The notes under the pieces are model-generated. The model had not been told where the DNA came from. It saw only the letters and a program-made list of their open reading frames with translations, and searched no databases. Shown here one piece after another: positions 17,181 through 25,948 of a stretch of DNA of 64,000 nt. A program made the translations under genes and the position numbers. The stretch's first letter is position 1. Each line of letters starts with the position of its first letter. The DNA is taken from contig NZ_CP114901.1 of the NCBI RefSeq assembly GCF_027497175.1, positions 2,604,001 through 2,668,000 of the forward strand, given 5' to 3'. This DNA is from Verrucosispora sp. WMMD573 (GTDB taxonomy: Bacteria > Actinomycetota > Actinomycetes > Mycobacteriales > Micromonosporaceae).

Positions 17181-17408
17181 TCAGCGGCGGCGCAGCGCGG
17201 AGGAGGTGAGGCGGTAGCCGATGGTGTGCTCGACCAGCCGTTCGACCAGGTCGGCCTTGCGCAACCCGGCGACGCCGCGCAATCCCAGCTCCGTGGCCAG
17301 GTCGCGCAGGTCGCGGAGCGGCCAGGGGGAGAGGTACGCGGTACCGTCGGCGCGGCTGGTCATCGTCGCCAACCGGTCGACGGCGTCGGTCACGCCCCGG
17401 CTGGTCAT
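17181..17408 (-). CDS. Small Rho-N/SAP-like domain protein
   Basis: A 75-residue protein whose C-terminal part, LRDLATELGLRGVAGLRKADLVERLVEHTIGYRL, has the two-helix pattern of Rho N-terminal or SAP domains, which bind nucleic acid. It lies 76 bases after the ParA-like gene on the same strand and is probably in its operon. With ParA it could be the small DNA-binding partner that usually pairs with such ATPases, but this is an inference. It starts at ATG 17408. Confidence 0.6.
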   Translation of the reverse strand: MTSRGVTDAVDRLATMTSRADGTAYLSPWPLRDLRDLATELGLRGVAGLRKADLVERLVEHTIGYRLTSSALRRR

Positions 17409-17484
17409 GCCGGCCCTCCGCTGCGCTGCGGACCGCCACGAGGCACCAAGACGCAGAGTTGATGATTCGCTCGCTGGCGCTCGC

Positions 17485-18417
17485 TCATGCCGGCTGCCGG
17501 TCCGGCTGGAGGTGGTCGAGGAACTCGGTGGCCAGGCGACGCAGCTCGTCGCGGACGGCGGGCACCGTGACGCGGTCGCGCAGCACCACCGGCACGCCGC
17601 GCGGGGTGTTCGTCGCGTAGAGCGTGACGTTCTCCCGCAGGGCGGTGGGGAAGACCGGCAGACCCAGGTTGCGGACCTGGTCCATGTAGCTCTGGTGGGT
17701 GGCGATGGGCTGCTGGGACAGCAACTGGATCATCGTGAAGACCACGCCGGCCACGCCGGGAGCGACCTTCTGGTGCCGACGTACGGTGGCGAATCGGCGG
17801 GCGTCGGCGTTGTACTGCTCGACCAGCTCCCGCACGTTGCCGTGCAGGTAGTCGATGCCGAGCGTGGACAGGTAGTCGGCCCGGGCCGGAATGACCAGGT
17901 GGTCGCTGGCGATGATGGCCGACTGGGTGACCACGTTGAAGTTCGGCGGACAGTCGATCAGCACCATGTCGTACGGGTCGAGCCCGTCGGCGAGCAACCC
18001 TTCGGCGAGCGAACCACGGACCCGGAACAGTTCGGCGTCGTACTCCTCGCCACCGGCGACGCTGCGGGCCAGGGCCAGATCGATGTCCACCAGTTGCAGA
18101 TGTGAGGCGATGAGGTCGAGCCGGCCGGCGCCGCTGAGCCGGGCGTTCGCCGGGCCGGGCGAGACCACAAGCTCACCGAGGGTGACCGACGGGCCGCCCT
18201 CGCGCAGGCCGTCGTACCAGCGTTTCACCGTCCGGGTGTCGCGCAGCCGCTCCCGCCAGTCGTCCGGGTCGTAGAAACCGAAGGTCAGACTTGCCTGCGG
18301 ATCGAGGTCGATGAGCAGCACCTTCATCCCCCGGTTGGCCAGTTCGGCACCGAGGTTGGCGGTCACCGTGGTCTTGCCGACCCCACCCTTGTAGTTGATC
18401 ACGGACACGACGTACAT
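17485..18417 (-). CDS. ParA/Soj-family ATPase (orphan)
   Basis: A 310-residue deviant-Walker ATPase. KGGVGKTT (residues 10-17) is the ParA Walker A with its signature lysine, IDLDPQASLTFGFY is the Walker A' region, and MVLIDCPPNF is Walker B. Related proteins move plasmids, chromosomes or large complexes. It is not next to a parB gene; a small Rho-N-like protein follows instead. The start is ATG 18417 after GGGGAGG; the longer frame to 18465 is rejected. A TACCGT box stands about 25 bases before the start. It is divergent from an ArsR-type regulator. Confidence 0.82.
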   Translation of the reverse strand: MYVVSVINYKGGVGKTTVTANLGAELANRGMKVLLIDLDPQASLTFGFYDPDDWRERLRDTRTVKRWYDGLREGGPSVTLGELVVSPGPANARLSGAGRLDLIASHLQLVDIDLALARSVAGGEEYDAELFRVRGSLAEGLLADGLDPYDMVLIDCPPNFNVVTQSAIIASDHLVIPARADYLSTLGIDYLHGNVRELVEQYNADARRFATVRRHQKVAPGVAGVVFTMIQLLSQQPIATHQSYMDQVRNLGLPVFPTALRENVTLYATNTPRGVPVVLRDRVTVPAVRDELRRLATEFLDHLQPDRQPA

Positions 18418-18490
18418 CGACGTACCTCCCCAAGACGACTGACGGTAGCGGGCCGTCCGGCGCAAAGTCGATCATCCTCCGTTTGCACGT

Positions 18491-18511
18491 AACTACGTAA
18501 GTTCGTACTAT
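18491..18511 (+). promoter_or_regulatory. Leaderless promoter and dyad of ArsR-type gene
   Basis: A -10 TACTAT (18506-18511) lies 6 bases before ATG 18518. Just upstream, AACT-ACGTA-AGTT (18491-18503) is a short dyad within the core promoter and could be the regulator's own operator. Confidence 0.45.
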
Positions 18512-18517
18512 CGCATC

Positions 18518-19018
18518 ATGGCGAGTGTGGAGGAGCGGTTGGCGGCGCTGGAGGAACAGGTCGCCGGTCTGGTGGAGCGGCTCGACGGCGCGGACCGCCC
18601 GACGCCGCCGGAGGGGGTCTTCTGGGCGCTCGACGGGCTGAAGCAGCGACTTGCCGGCGACGGTGCCGGCGGCGTGCTCTACACCGGCACCGTCCGCCTC
18701 GACGGGCAGCACTACGACTGGCAGTACGGCCGGGGAGTGGAGGATCTGCTGGCCGACGACTGGGCCGACCTGCCGGCCGTCCTGTCCGCCCTGGCCCACC
18801 CGGTACGCCTGCGCCTGTTGCGGGAGATCCTCGGCGGCCGGCAGGCCACCGCCGAGCTGGCCGGGATCGAGGATCTCGGCACCACCGGCCAACTGCACCA
18901 CCACCTGCGCCAGCTCACCGCCGCCGGCTGGCTGCGCAGCGTCGGCCGGGGCCGGTACGCCATCCCCGCCGAGCGGGTGGTGTCGCTGCTGGCCATCCTC
19001 ACCGCCGCCGGTCGTTGA
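18518..19018 (+). CDS. ArsR-type winged-helix transcriptional regulator
   Basis: A 166-residue regulator. The N-terminus is a coiled coil (VEERLAALEEQVAGLVERL), and the C-terminal half is an ArsR-like winged helix: LSALAHPVRLRLLREILGGRQATAEL, then the recognition helix TTGQLHHHLRQLTAAGWLRS. No metal-binding cysteines are present, so it is not a metal sensor of the classic kind. The serine hydrolase gene follows by about 100 bases and may be under its control. The transcript appears leaderless. Confidence 0.78.
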   Translation: MASVEERLAALEEQVAGLVERLDGADRPTPPEGVFWALDGLKQRLAGDGAGGVLYTGTVRLDGQHYDWQYGRGVEDLLADDWADLPAVLSALAHPVRLRLLREILGGRQATAELAGIEDLGTTGQLHHHLRQLTAAGWLRSVGRGRYAIPAERVVSLLAILTAAGR

Positions 19019-19122
19019 CCGCACCTCCGTCATCACCCGTCCGCAGACCCCAGCGGGCCACGCCCAGCCGGATCGGGGATCGGTGCGGCCCTCGCCTCCG
19101 CCGGAACGGAAAGGAGCACGTC

Positions 19123-20595
19123 ATGCGCAAGACGCCCGTCATCGTTCTCGTCGCCGGGGTGGTCGCTGGCCTGGCCGGGCTCGGCGTCATGCCCCGGGAG
19201 CCCCGGCTCATCGCACAGACCACCGGCGACGCCGACCTCGCCGCCGCCACCCGGGCCGTCGTGGACGATCCTGGCGGCTACCGCGGGCTCGCCGTCGCCC
19301 TGATCGACGGGGGTCAGATCCGCACCGCCGGACTCGGCGAACGGGACCGCGCCGGCAACCCGGTCGAGTCGGACACCCCGTTCGAGATCGGATCGGTGCC
19401 GAAGGTGCTCACCGGCATGCTGCTGGCCCACCAGGCCGGCGCGGGCGCGGTACGCCCCGACGACACCCTCGGCGCGGCCTGGCCGGCGATCACCGGTGCC
19501 GCCCGGGAGGTGACCCTGGCCGAACTGGCCAGCCACCGTTCCGGGCTGCCCCGGGTCGTACTCAGCTCGGTCACCGACTGGGCGCGCCTGTTCTGGGCGA
19601 ACTTCGCGGCCGGCAACCCGTACGCCGGGCAGGGCGTCGACCGGGTCCGCGCCGGGGCGAACGACCAGACACCCGGCGACGGCCGAGGTGAGGTCGGCTA
19701 TTCGAATCTCGGGATGGCGGTGCTCGGCCAGGCTCTCGCGGCCGACGCCGGCCTCGGCTATCCCGAGCTGCTCGACCGGGAACTGTTGACCCCGCTGGGC
19801 ATGACCGCGACCATCCAGGTCACCGGCTCGGACGCGCTGCCCGCCGAGCGGGCCGAGGGCGCTGCCAGCAGTGGTCGTACCCCCGACCCTTGGACCGGCG
19901 CCGGCTACGCTCCCGCCGGCATCGGCTACTGGTCCACCGCGACGGATCTCGCCCGGCTCGTCGCGGCCACCGCCGCCGGCACCGCGCCCGGCACCGACGC
20001 CCGCGACCCGCGCTTCGACGACACCGAGCGCCGCCGCATCGGGTACGGCTGGTTCACCACCCGCTACGGCGACCGCGAGATCACCTGGCACAACGGGGCC
20101 ACCAGCGGCTTCCACTCGTACGTCGGCTTCGATCGGGCCACCGGCCAGGGCGTGGTGGTGCTCGGCAACACCGACCGGGGCGTCGAGCCCATCGGGCTGC
20201 GGCTGCTCGGGGTACCCCGCGAGCAGGCCGGCGACGCCTCACCGGGGCGACCCGCCCTGATCGGCATCGGAATCGCGTTGCTGTTCACCTTCATCGGTGG
20301 CCTGTCGCTGCTCGGCACCGTGCTGCGTACCGCGTCGGACCGGCTGGCAGTGCTGTCGGGCGCCGTCTGGGCGCTTGTCTACCCGACTCTGGGCCACCAA
20401 CTCGGTGACTGGTCGGCCGTGCCCGGCTGGCTCTGGCCGCTGGGGCTCGCGGTCTCCGGCGCCGGGCTGGCCCTGGCCGCGTACCGCTGGCGGCACCTGC
20501 CGGTCAACGGCGCACCCCGGCCGTGGCTGCGGGTGGCGGCGACCGCCGGCTCGTTGGCCTTCGCCACGGCACTGACCGCCGCCCTGCTGAACTGA
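19123..20595 (+). CDS. Beta-lactamase-fold serine hydrolase, membrane-bound
   Basis: A 490-residue class C beta-lactamase/esterase-like protein. A signal anchor at the N-terminus (MRKTPVIVLVAGVVAGL) places the catalytic domain outside. The SxxK nucleophile motif is IGSVPKV, the YxN motif is GYSNLG, and WHNGATSG is the third box. After about residue 375 come several hydrophobic segments, so a multi-pass membrane tail follows the enzyme. The start is ATG 19123 after AAAGGAG; the frame from 19015 overlaps the regulator's end and is rejected. The role may be in cell-wall or ester hydrolysis. Confidence 0.82.
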   Translation: MRKTPVIVLVAGVVAGLAGLGVMPREPRLIAQTTGDADLAAATRAVVDDPGGYRGLAVALIDGGQIRTAGLGERDRAGNPVESDTPFEIGSVPKVLTGMLLAHQAGAGAVRPDDTLGAAWPAITGAAREVTLAELASHRSGLPRVVLSSVTDWARLFWANFAAGNPYAGQGVDRVRAGANDQTPGDGRGEVGYSNLGMAVLGQALAADAGLGYPELLDRELLTPLGMTATIQVTGSDALPAERAEGAASSGRTPDPWTGAGYAPAGIGYWSTATDLARLVAATAAGTAPGTDARDPRFDDTERRRIGYGWFTTRYGDREITWHNGATSGFHSYVGFDRATGQGVVVLGNTDRGVEPIGLRLLGVPREQAGDASPGRPALIGIGIALLFTFIGGLSLLGTVLRTASDRLAVLSGAVWALVYPTLGHQLGDWSAVPGWLWPLGLAVSGAGLALAAYRWRHLPVNGAPRPWLRVAATAGSLAFATALTAALLN

Positions 20596-20659
20596 CCGCC
20601 TGTCCGGCCTCGCGCCCGCCCGGCACCGGCGACCCTGTTGCCGGTCCGGCGCGGGCCGC

Positions 20660-20730
20660 CTGCCCGACCAGTCGGCGTGGCCGTCTGCCCGACCAGTCGG
20701 CGTGGATGCCCGGCCTGGTCAGTCGGGCAG
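20660..20730. repeat. Direct repeat and hairpin in convergent intergenic region
   Basis: CTGCCCGACCAGTCGGCGTG (plus G) occurs at 20660-20680 and again at 20685-20705. CTGCCCGAC of the second copy can pair with GTCGGGCAG at 20722-20730, inside the 3' end of the YqeB-like gene. It is likely a terminator for the serine hydrolase gene. Confidence 0.45.
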
Positions 20731-21420
20731 TGCGGCGCGGCGGGTGAGCCGGAAGTGTTGTCGTTTGCCGTCGTCGCGGACCACCACGCCGTAGCGGGAC
20801 AGTTCGGCGCGTAGCTCCCTGGCCTCGCCGCCCCGGTCGTGCTTCAACGCCTCCCGCCGGGCCCGCAGCAGCGCATCCGCGCCCGCCGGCAATCCGGGCA
20901 GGTCCGGCACCCAGAGCCGGTACGCCTCGCGGTGCGGATCCGCCTCAGCCCAGGGCCAACCGTGCCCCCGGAAGGCGTCGGCCAACTCCACCGCCGGCAG
21001 GTCGACCGACTGCCGGGCCAGCTCGGCGTCGTCCGCGTCGAGCAGCACCAGGTTCTTGCCGTCGAGGTAGACCACCCGGGTGTCCCGCCGATCGAACTCC
21101 CGTTCTGAGCTGCCCTCACGCAGCCGCACCTCGGTGCCGGACACGGTCACCCGTACCCGTTCGGCGGTGCCGATGGCGCCGATCACCAGCCCGACCAGGA
21201 CACCGACACCCACCCCACCGGGTAGTGCGTACTGGTCGGGCAGACCGTCGACCGCCCGGAACAGGCCCTGCACCGGAGCCCAGGGCAGGTCGGCCACCCA
21301 ACCCGCCCCGGCCACCAGCAATCCACCGAGCACGCCGCCGACCAGCGGGATGCCGCCCCAGAGCACGACCAGCTCGGTGATGCCCCCACTGACCACGGTC
21401 GGCGTCCCGTACGCCCTCAC
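20719..21420 (-). CDS. YqeB-like membrane protein
   Basis: A 233-residue protein resembling YqeB. Two N-terminal transmembrane helices (about residues 10-30 and 65-90) are followed by a cytoplasmic part with a PH-like beta pattern (VRVTVSGTEVRLREG, DTRVVYLDGKNLVLLD) and a Cterminal helical region ending in HFRLTRRAALPD. It starts at GTG 21420, overlapping the stop of the ABC permease gene by four bases, so it belongs to that operon. Its role with the exporter is unknown. The much longer frame to 21567 is an overlap artefact. Confidence 0.68.
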   Translation of the reverse strand: MRAYGTPTVVSGGITELVVLWGGIPLVGGVLGGLLVAGAGWVADLPWAPVQGLFRAVDGLPDQYALPGGVGVGVLVGLVIGAIGTAERVRVTVSGTEVRLREGSSEREFDRRDTRVVYLDGKNLVLLDADDAELARQSVDLPAVELADAFRGHGWPWAEADPHREAYRLWVPDLPGLPAGADALLRARREALKHDRGGEARELRAELSRYGVVVRDDGKRQHFRLTRRAALPD

Positions 21421-22208
21421 GCCACCTCCCGCCGCATGGTGCGGACCATACCGGCGACCAGCGGCACGACCAACCACAGCAACAGTGAGACCGCGAGGCG
21501 CTGCCACTGTCCGGTGCTTACCTCGGCGGTGAACAGTGGCTCCATGGTCCGCCCGGTGTCCAGCCACTCGGCCGCGCGGTTCAGCGGCCGGACCAGTTCA
21601 CCCACGATCGACCAGATGATCGGCAGCACCAGATAGGCCACGATGGCCAACGGAGTGTTGAACAGCAGCAGACCGAATCCTGCGCCCATCAGCACACTCG
21701 CCACCTGGAACACCACGGCGTGCGCCACCAGGGCCGCCTCGATCCGCCAGGTGCCCGCGCCGCCCGTGGCACCGGCGATCGCCGTGCCGGCGGCGGCGAA
21801 CGCCAGGCTGCTGAGCACCGCTCCGAGCGCCGCCAGGACCACCGCGACGAGCTTTGCGGTGATCACCCGTTCCCGCCGAGGCACCAGGGCGAAGGTGGTG
21901 AGCGCCGTGCGCTGTGACCACTCACTGGTGATCGACAGGATGCCGAGCACCGGAAGCAGCACGCCGACCGGCAACAGGGACGTGGTGAAGAACATGGTGA
22001 AGTTCTGTTCCGGCGCTTCGGCGTACACCAGGAGGAGCGTGACGATCACGGCGCTGACCAGTCCGATGGTGATCAGCAACCAGCGACCGGCCCGGGTGTC
22101 GACGAGTTTGCGCAGCTCCACGGCGGTCAGCCGGCCCAGCGACGGTCGGTGTTCGTTCGGGCGGTGATGGCTCGGGGCGAGTTCCGGTGCGGTGCTGACA
22201 GTGGTCAT
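21417..22208 (-). CDS. ABC-2 type permease
   Basis: A 263-residue membrane subunit with six hydrophobic segments. The N-terminal cytoplasmic part LGRLTAVELRKLVDTRAGRW is typical of ABC-2 permeases that start with an amphipathic helix. It overlaps the ATPase gene before it (ATGA) and the YqeB-like gene after it (GTGA). With the HK/RR pair facing it, this looks like a two-component-controlled exporter, for example for peptides or drugs; the substrate is not known. Confidence 0.85.
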   Translation of the reverse strand: MTTVSTAPELAPSHHRPNEHRPSLGRLTAVELRKLVDTRAGRWLLITIGLVSAVIVTLLLVYAEAPEQNFTMFFTTSLLPVGVLLPVLGILSITSEWSQRTALTTFALVPRRERVITAKLVAVVLAALGAVLSSLAFAAAGTAIAGATGGAGTWRIEAALVAHAVVFQVASVLMGAGFGLLLFNTPLAIVAYLVLPIIWSIVGELVRPLNRAAEWLDTGRTMEPLFTAEVSTGQWQRLAVSLLLWLVVPLVAGMVRTMRREVA

Positions 22209-23137
22209 CGGACGACCTCCCCGGTCGGCTCGGCGCTGGTGGTGGAGTGCAGGACAGGACCCGGTGCGGTGGCGGTCAGGGTGAGGAACAGCTGTTCCAG
22301 GCCACCGCCGCCGGCCGGACGCAGCTCGCTGAGGACCACCCCGGCGGTCAGGGCGACCTCGCCGACCGCGTGGGTGTCGGCACCGACCAGCAGGCCCTCG
22401 GAGCCCTCACTGACCGTCAGGCCCGCCCGGTGCAGGGCGGCCCGCAACGCCGCTCCGTCGCGGGCCCGCACCACGGTGCCGGTACCGGCCAGCAGCTCAT
22501 CCTTGCCGCCCTGGGCCACGATCCGGCCGCCCCCGATGACAACCAGCCGGTCCGCGACCGCCTCCACCTCGCGCAGCAGGTGGGAGGAGAGCAGCACGGT
22601 GCCGCCCCGGTCGGCGAAGTCGCGCAGCAGGCCGCGCATCCAGAAGATCCCCTCCGGGTCCAGGCCGTTCGCCGGTTCGTCAAGGATCAGCACCCGGGGG
22701 TCACCCAGTAGCGCGTGCGCCAGGCCGAGCCGCTGACGCATGCCCAGCGAGTACGCCCGCACCCGCCGCCGGGCCGCGGTCGGGCCCAGCCCCACCCGGT
22801 CGAGCACCTCACCGACCCGACGCCGGTCGACGCCCATCGTCGCCGCCGCCACGGTCAGGGCCTCCCGGCCGGTCCGCCCGGCGTGCTGAGCGGAGGCGTC
22901 CAGCAGCACCCCGACCGTGCGGCCCGGGTTGGGCAACTGCCGGTAGGGCCGACCATCGACGGTGGCGGTGCCGGCGGTCGGCGGGGTGAGCCCGCAGATC
23001 ATGCGCATGGTGGTGGACTTGCCGGCCCCGTTGGGGCCGAGGAAGCCGGTGACGGTGCCCGGTTCGCACTGGAACGACACGTCCTCGACGGCGGTGTGCC
23101 GCCCGTACCGTTTGGTGAGCTGGTGTACGGCGATCAT
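22205..23137 (-). CDS. ABC exporter ATP-binding protein
   Basis: A 310-residue ATPase of the DrrA/BcrA type. Walker A is GPNGAGKST, the signature is YSLGMRQRLGLAHALLG, Walker B is VLILDEPANGLD, and the switch is SSHLLREVE. A C-terminal domain of about 90 residues follows. The start is ATG 23137 (MIAVHQLTKRYGRHTAVEDV); the frame continues to 23614 but that part overlaps the divergent kinase gene and is rejected. First gene of the three-gene ABC operon. Confidence 0.87.
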   Translation of the reverse strand: MIAVHQLTKRYGRHTAVEDVSFQCEPGTVTGFLGPNGAGKSTTMRMICGLTPPTAGTATVDGRPYRQLPNPGRTVGVLLDASAQHAGRTGREALTVAAATMGVDRRRVGEVLDRVGLGPTAARRRVRAYSLGMRQRLGLAHALLGDPRVLILDEPANGLDPEGIFWMRGLLRDFADRGGTVLLSSHLLREVEAVADRLVVIGGGRIVAQGGKDELLAGTGTVVRARDGAALRAALHRAGLTVSEGSEGLLVGADTHAVGEVALTAGVVLSELRPAGGGGLEQLFLTLTATAPGPVLHSTTSAEPTGEVVR

Positions 23138-23257
23138 GGCTGCCAGCCTGTCCGAGCCAGCCGGCCATCCGCAGCGGCCATCGGTCTGGCCCGCGCAGAC
23201 CAAGGTCGATGCTGAGGTCTCGACTTTGGTAGCTGGTCCGGTATCCGACCGGCTGCC

Positions 23258-23263
23258 TACCAT
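23258..23263 (+). promoter_or_regulatory. -10 element (TACCAT) of leaderless kinase gene
   Basis: TACCAT lies 7 bases before GTG 23271, typical of a leaderless actinobacterial transcript. Confidence 0.5.
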
Positions 23264-23270
23264 TGCGCCT

Positions 23271-24515
23271 GTGACCAGCGCCGTCGTACTGGAACACCCG
23301 GGTCTGCTGCCCGGGGCGCTGGACCCTGGGGTGGGCCGCCGGCCGCGGCGTACCCCCCGCGACTGGCTGATCGACAGCCTCGCCTTCCTGGTCTCCCTGG
23401 CCTGGGTGGTGCTGGCCACCTTCGACGCCGCCTCCCCGAGCCCGGCGTTGGCCGAACAGCTGCCGTACGACTGGATGATTCTCGCGGACGCCGTCTTCGG
23501 TCTGGCCTGTACGGCGGCGCTCTGGTTGCGGCGTCGCTGGCCAGTGGGTCTGGTGCTGGCGACGCTGCCGGTGGCGCTCGTCTCCATCACCTCCAGCATC
23601 GCCCTATTGATCATTTACTTCACGGCGGTGGTGCACCGTCGGACGGCGGTCGCCCTGGCCGTCACCGCTGCCGGGCTCGTCACCAACACGGTCTTCGCCC
23701 TGCTGCGTCCCGAGCCCGGCAGCCCCTACTGGATGTCCGCCCTCTGGGGGGTGGTGATCACCCTGCTGGTGTTGGCCTGGGGCATGTTCGTGCGGGCGCG
23801 CCGGCAGCTGGTGCTGTCGTTGCGGGAGCGCGCCGAGCGGGCCGAGGCCGAGCAGCAGCTACGCGTCGCGCAGGCTCGGCAGTTGGAGCGCACCCGCATC
23901 GCCCGGGAGATGCACGACGTGCTCGCCCACCGGATCTCGCTGCTCAGCCTGCACGCCGGGGCGCTGGAGTTCCGCCCCGACGCGCCCGCACCGGAGGTGG
24001 CCCGGGCGGCCGGGGTGATCCGGGACAGTGCGCACTCCGCCCTTCAGGACCTACGCGAGGTGATCGGCGTGCTGCGCGCCGAGACCGCGCTGCCCGGCGA
24101 CCCGGAACGCCCCCAGCCGACCCTCGACGATCTACCCGCCCTGATCGCCGAGTCCCGGGCCGCCGGAACCCGTGTCGACCTGCGGGAACGGGTCGCCGCG
24201 CCGGACCGGCTACCGGAGGCCGTGGGGCGCAGCGTCTACCGCATCGTGCAGGAGGGGCTCACCAACGCCCGCAAGCACGCCCACGGCGCCGCCGTCACCG
24301 TCGGCCTCGACGGAGCGCCCGGCGACGGGCTACAGGTGGAGATCCGCAACCGCAGGCCGGTCGGTGAGCTGCCCGAGACGGCCATCCCCGGCACCGGTAC
24401 CGGCCTGGTCGGCATCGCCGAACGGGTCAGTCTCGCCGGTGGGCGGTTGGAGCACGGCTGCGACGACCAGGGCGACTTCCGGTTGGCCGCGTGGCTGCCG
24501 TGGCCGGCGACGTGA
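23271..24515 (+). CDS. NarL-family sensor histidine kinase
   Basis: A 414-residue membrane kinase. About five to six hydrophobic segments fill residues 32-172, followed by a short coiled coil, a HisKA_3 dimerisation domain with phospho-acceptor His215 in REMHDVLAHRI, and an HATPase domain (YRIVQEGLTNARKHAHG, then GTGTGLVGIAERV). The sensor has no large extracellular loop, so it probably senses the membrane or a small molecule within it. It is coupled to the response regulator by a GTGA overlap, and both lie divergent to the ABC operon they probably control. Confidence 0.88.
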   Translation: MTSAVVLEHPGLLPGALDPGVGRRPRRTPRDWLIDSLAFLVSLAWVVLATFDAASPSPALAEQLPYDWMILADAVFGLACTAALWLRRRWPVGLVLATLPVALVSITSSIALLIIYFTAVVHRRTAVALAVTAAGLVTNTVFALLRPEPGSPYWMSALWGVVITLLVLAWGMFVRARRQLVLSLRERAERAEAEQQLRVAQARQLERTRIAREMHDVLAHRISLLSLHAGALEFRPDAPAPEVARAAGVIRDSAHSALQDLREVIGVLRAETALPGDPERPQPTLDDLPALIAESRAAGTRVDLRERVAAPDRLPEAVGRSVYRIVQEGLTNARKHAHGAAVTVGLDGAPGDGLQVEIRNRRPVGELPETAIPGTGTGLVGIAERVSLAGGRLEHGCDDQGDFRLAAWLPWPAT

Positions 24516-25231
24516 CCGGCCCGGTGCCGGCCGCCGCCGAGGGCGGTGGCGCGGCCGCCGCCGGCGGCGGCGAGCAGACGGTGCGGATCCTGATCGTGGA
24601 CGATGACGCGCTGGTACGTGCCGGTCTGTCGATGATCCTCGGCGGTACGCCCGACCTGAAGGTGGTCGGGGAGGCGGCCGACGGTAGTGAGGTCGTCCAG
24701 GCCGTCGCCGCGTGCCGGCCGGACGTGGTGTTGATGGACATCCGGATGCCCCGGCTGGACGGGCTGGCCGCCACCGAGGCGCTGCGTGCGCTGCCTCAGC
24801 CGCCGGAGGTGCTCGTGCTGACCACGTTCGACGCCGACGAGCACGTGCTGCGGGCACTGCGGGCCGGTGCCGGCGGGTTCCTGCTGAAGGACACCCCGCC
24901 GGTGGAGATCGTGCGGGCGGTGCGTCGGGTGGCGGCCGGCGAGGCGACCCTGTCACCGACGGTCACCCGGACCCTCATCGAGCACGTCACCGCGGGGCCG
25001 GCGGCCGACCCGCGGCGGGACCGGGCCGCGCGGCTGATCGAGGGCCTGACCGAGCGGGAACGCGCCGTCGCCGTGGCGCTGGGCATGGGGCGTACCAACG
25101 CCGAGATCGCCGCCGAGCTGTACATGAGCGTGGCCACCGTCAAGGCGTACGTCTCCCGGCTGTTGACCCGTCTCGGACTCAACAACCGGGTGCAGGTGGC
25201 CCTGCTGGTTCACGACGCCGGGCTGGTCTGA
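24512..25231 (+). CDS. NarL/LuxR-family response regulator
   Basis: A 239-residue regulator. The receiver domain has the acidic pair (IVDDDALVRAG), phospho-acceptor Asp76 in VVLMDIRMPRLDG and Lys in FLLKDTPP. The LuxR-type HTH is LTERERAVAVALGMGRTNAEIAAEL...VKAYVSRLLTRLGLNNRVQ. It carries an odd Gly/Ala-rich N-terminal tail of about 22 residues. I chose GTG 24512, which overlaps the kinase stop (GTGA), over the in-frame GTG at 24491. Partner of the kinase just before it. Confidence 0.88.
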   Translation: MTGPVPAAAEGGGAAAAGGGEQTVRILIVDDDALVRAGLSMILGGTPDLKVVGEAADGSEVVQAVAACRPDVVLMDIRMPRLDGLAATEALRALPQPPEVLVLTTFDADEHVLRALRAGAGGFLLKDTPPVEIVRAVRRVAAGEATLSPTVTRTLIEHVTAGPAADPRRDRAARLIEGLTERERAVAVALGMGRTNAEIAAELYMSVATVKAYVSRLLTRLGLNNRVQVALLVHDAGLV

Positions 25232-25323
25232 AAACCGTTTGAACCATCCCGTCGCGGTGGCCGTACCACTGCTCGAGGTGCGGTGCTCAAGCGCACCGCC
25301 ACCGGAGCTGCGGGAGGTCTGCC

Positions 25324-25857
25324 GTGCGAGTCGATGAGCAGTCGATGGATCCCATCGATCAGATTCTGGGCGAGTTGCCGGTCCCGACGCCGTTGACCCC
25401 CGAGGACGTCCGGCTGGCCGTCCGGGCGGTGGTCGTGCACGCGGCCGAGGAGTGGCCGTCCGGGGCGCTGTGCCGCAACGACGGCGCCCGGTTCCCCTGC
25501 CGGCTGCATCGTTGGGGTCGAAAGGTACTGCTGAACCACGGGCTCAACGAGCGACAGCTCGACGCCCTGATCCGGCACGGCAATCCGTTCGTGCACGTGC
25601 CGTTCCCGTTTCTGATCAACGGGCCGTCGGCGGGACGTACTCCCGCCGCGCGTCCGGCGGGCACCGACCGGGCCGCCGGTTACCCGCCGCGGGCCGCCGG
25701 GCATCCGGGGCGGCCCGACCGGGCTGCCGGTTACCCGGCGCGTGGCCCGGCACCCCGGGTGGCCGCCCCGGTCGGGCGTACCGGTGTGCGGACGCCCGGC
25801 TCCGGCCGGCCGGTGGCACCCCCCGCAACCGCGCCGCGCTGGCCGCGGGCGAGCTGA
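25324..25857 (+). CDS. CRND-motif protein with Pro/Arg-rich tail
   Basis: A 177-residue protein of an unnamed family. The core (about residues 24-90) carries PEDVRLAVRAVVVHAAEEW, CRNDGARFPCRLHRWG (Cys50 and Cys59) and GLNERQLDALIRHGNP. A second member lies at 33531-33848 with the same core. The last 80 residues are a low-complexity Pro/Gly/Arg stretch with imperfect repeats of RAAGYP. No signal peptide. The start is GTG 25324 after GGGAGG. The two cysteines and two histidine-rich neighbours could bind metal, but function is unknown. Confidence 0.62.
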   Translation: MRVDEQSMDPIDQILGELPVPTPLTPEDVRLAVRAVVVHAAEEWPSGALCRNDGARFPCRLHRWGRKVLLNHGLNERQLDALIRHGNPFVHVPFPFLINGPSAGRTPAARPAGTDRAAGYPPRAAGHPGRPDRAAGYPARGPAPRVAAPVGRTGVRTPGSGRPVAPPATAPRWPRAS

Positions 25858-25948
25858 GCGGGCTCGTCCGTCGGCGGTACGACGCCGGCCCGGAGCGCGG
25901 GGCCATTCCCCGCCCGCGCCCGGGCCGGCGTCGCGATGCGTCGTGCGA

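Noticed and set aside
25278..25337. A 19-codon upstream ORF overlapping the start of the CRND protein
   Set aside because: The candidate -10 (TACCAC) lacks the final T, and the downstream gene has its own good ribosome site, so there is little support.
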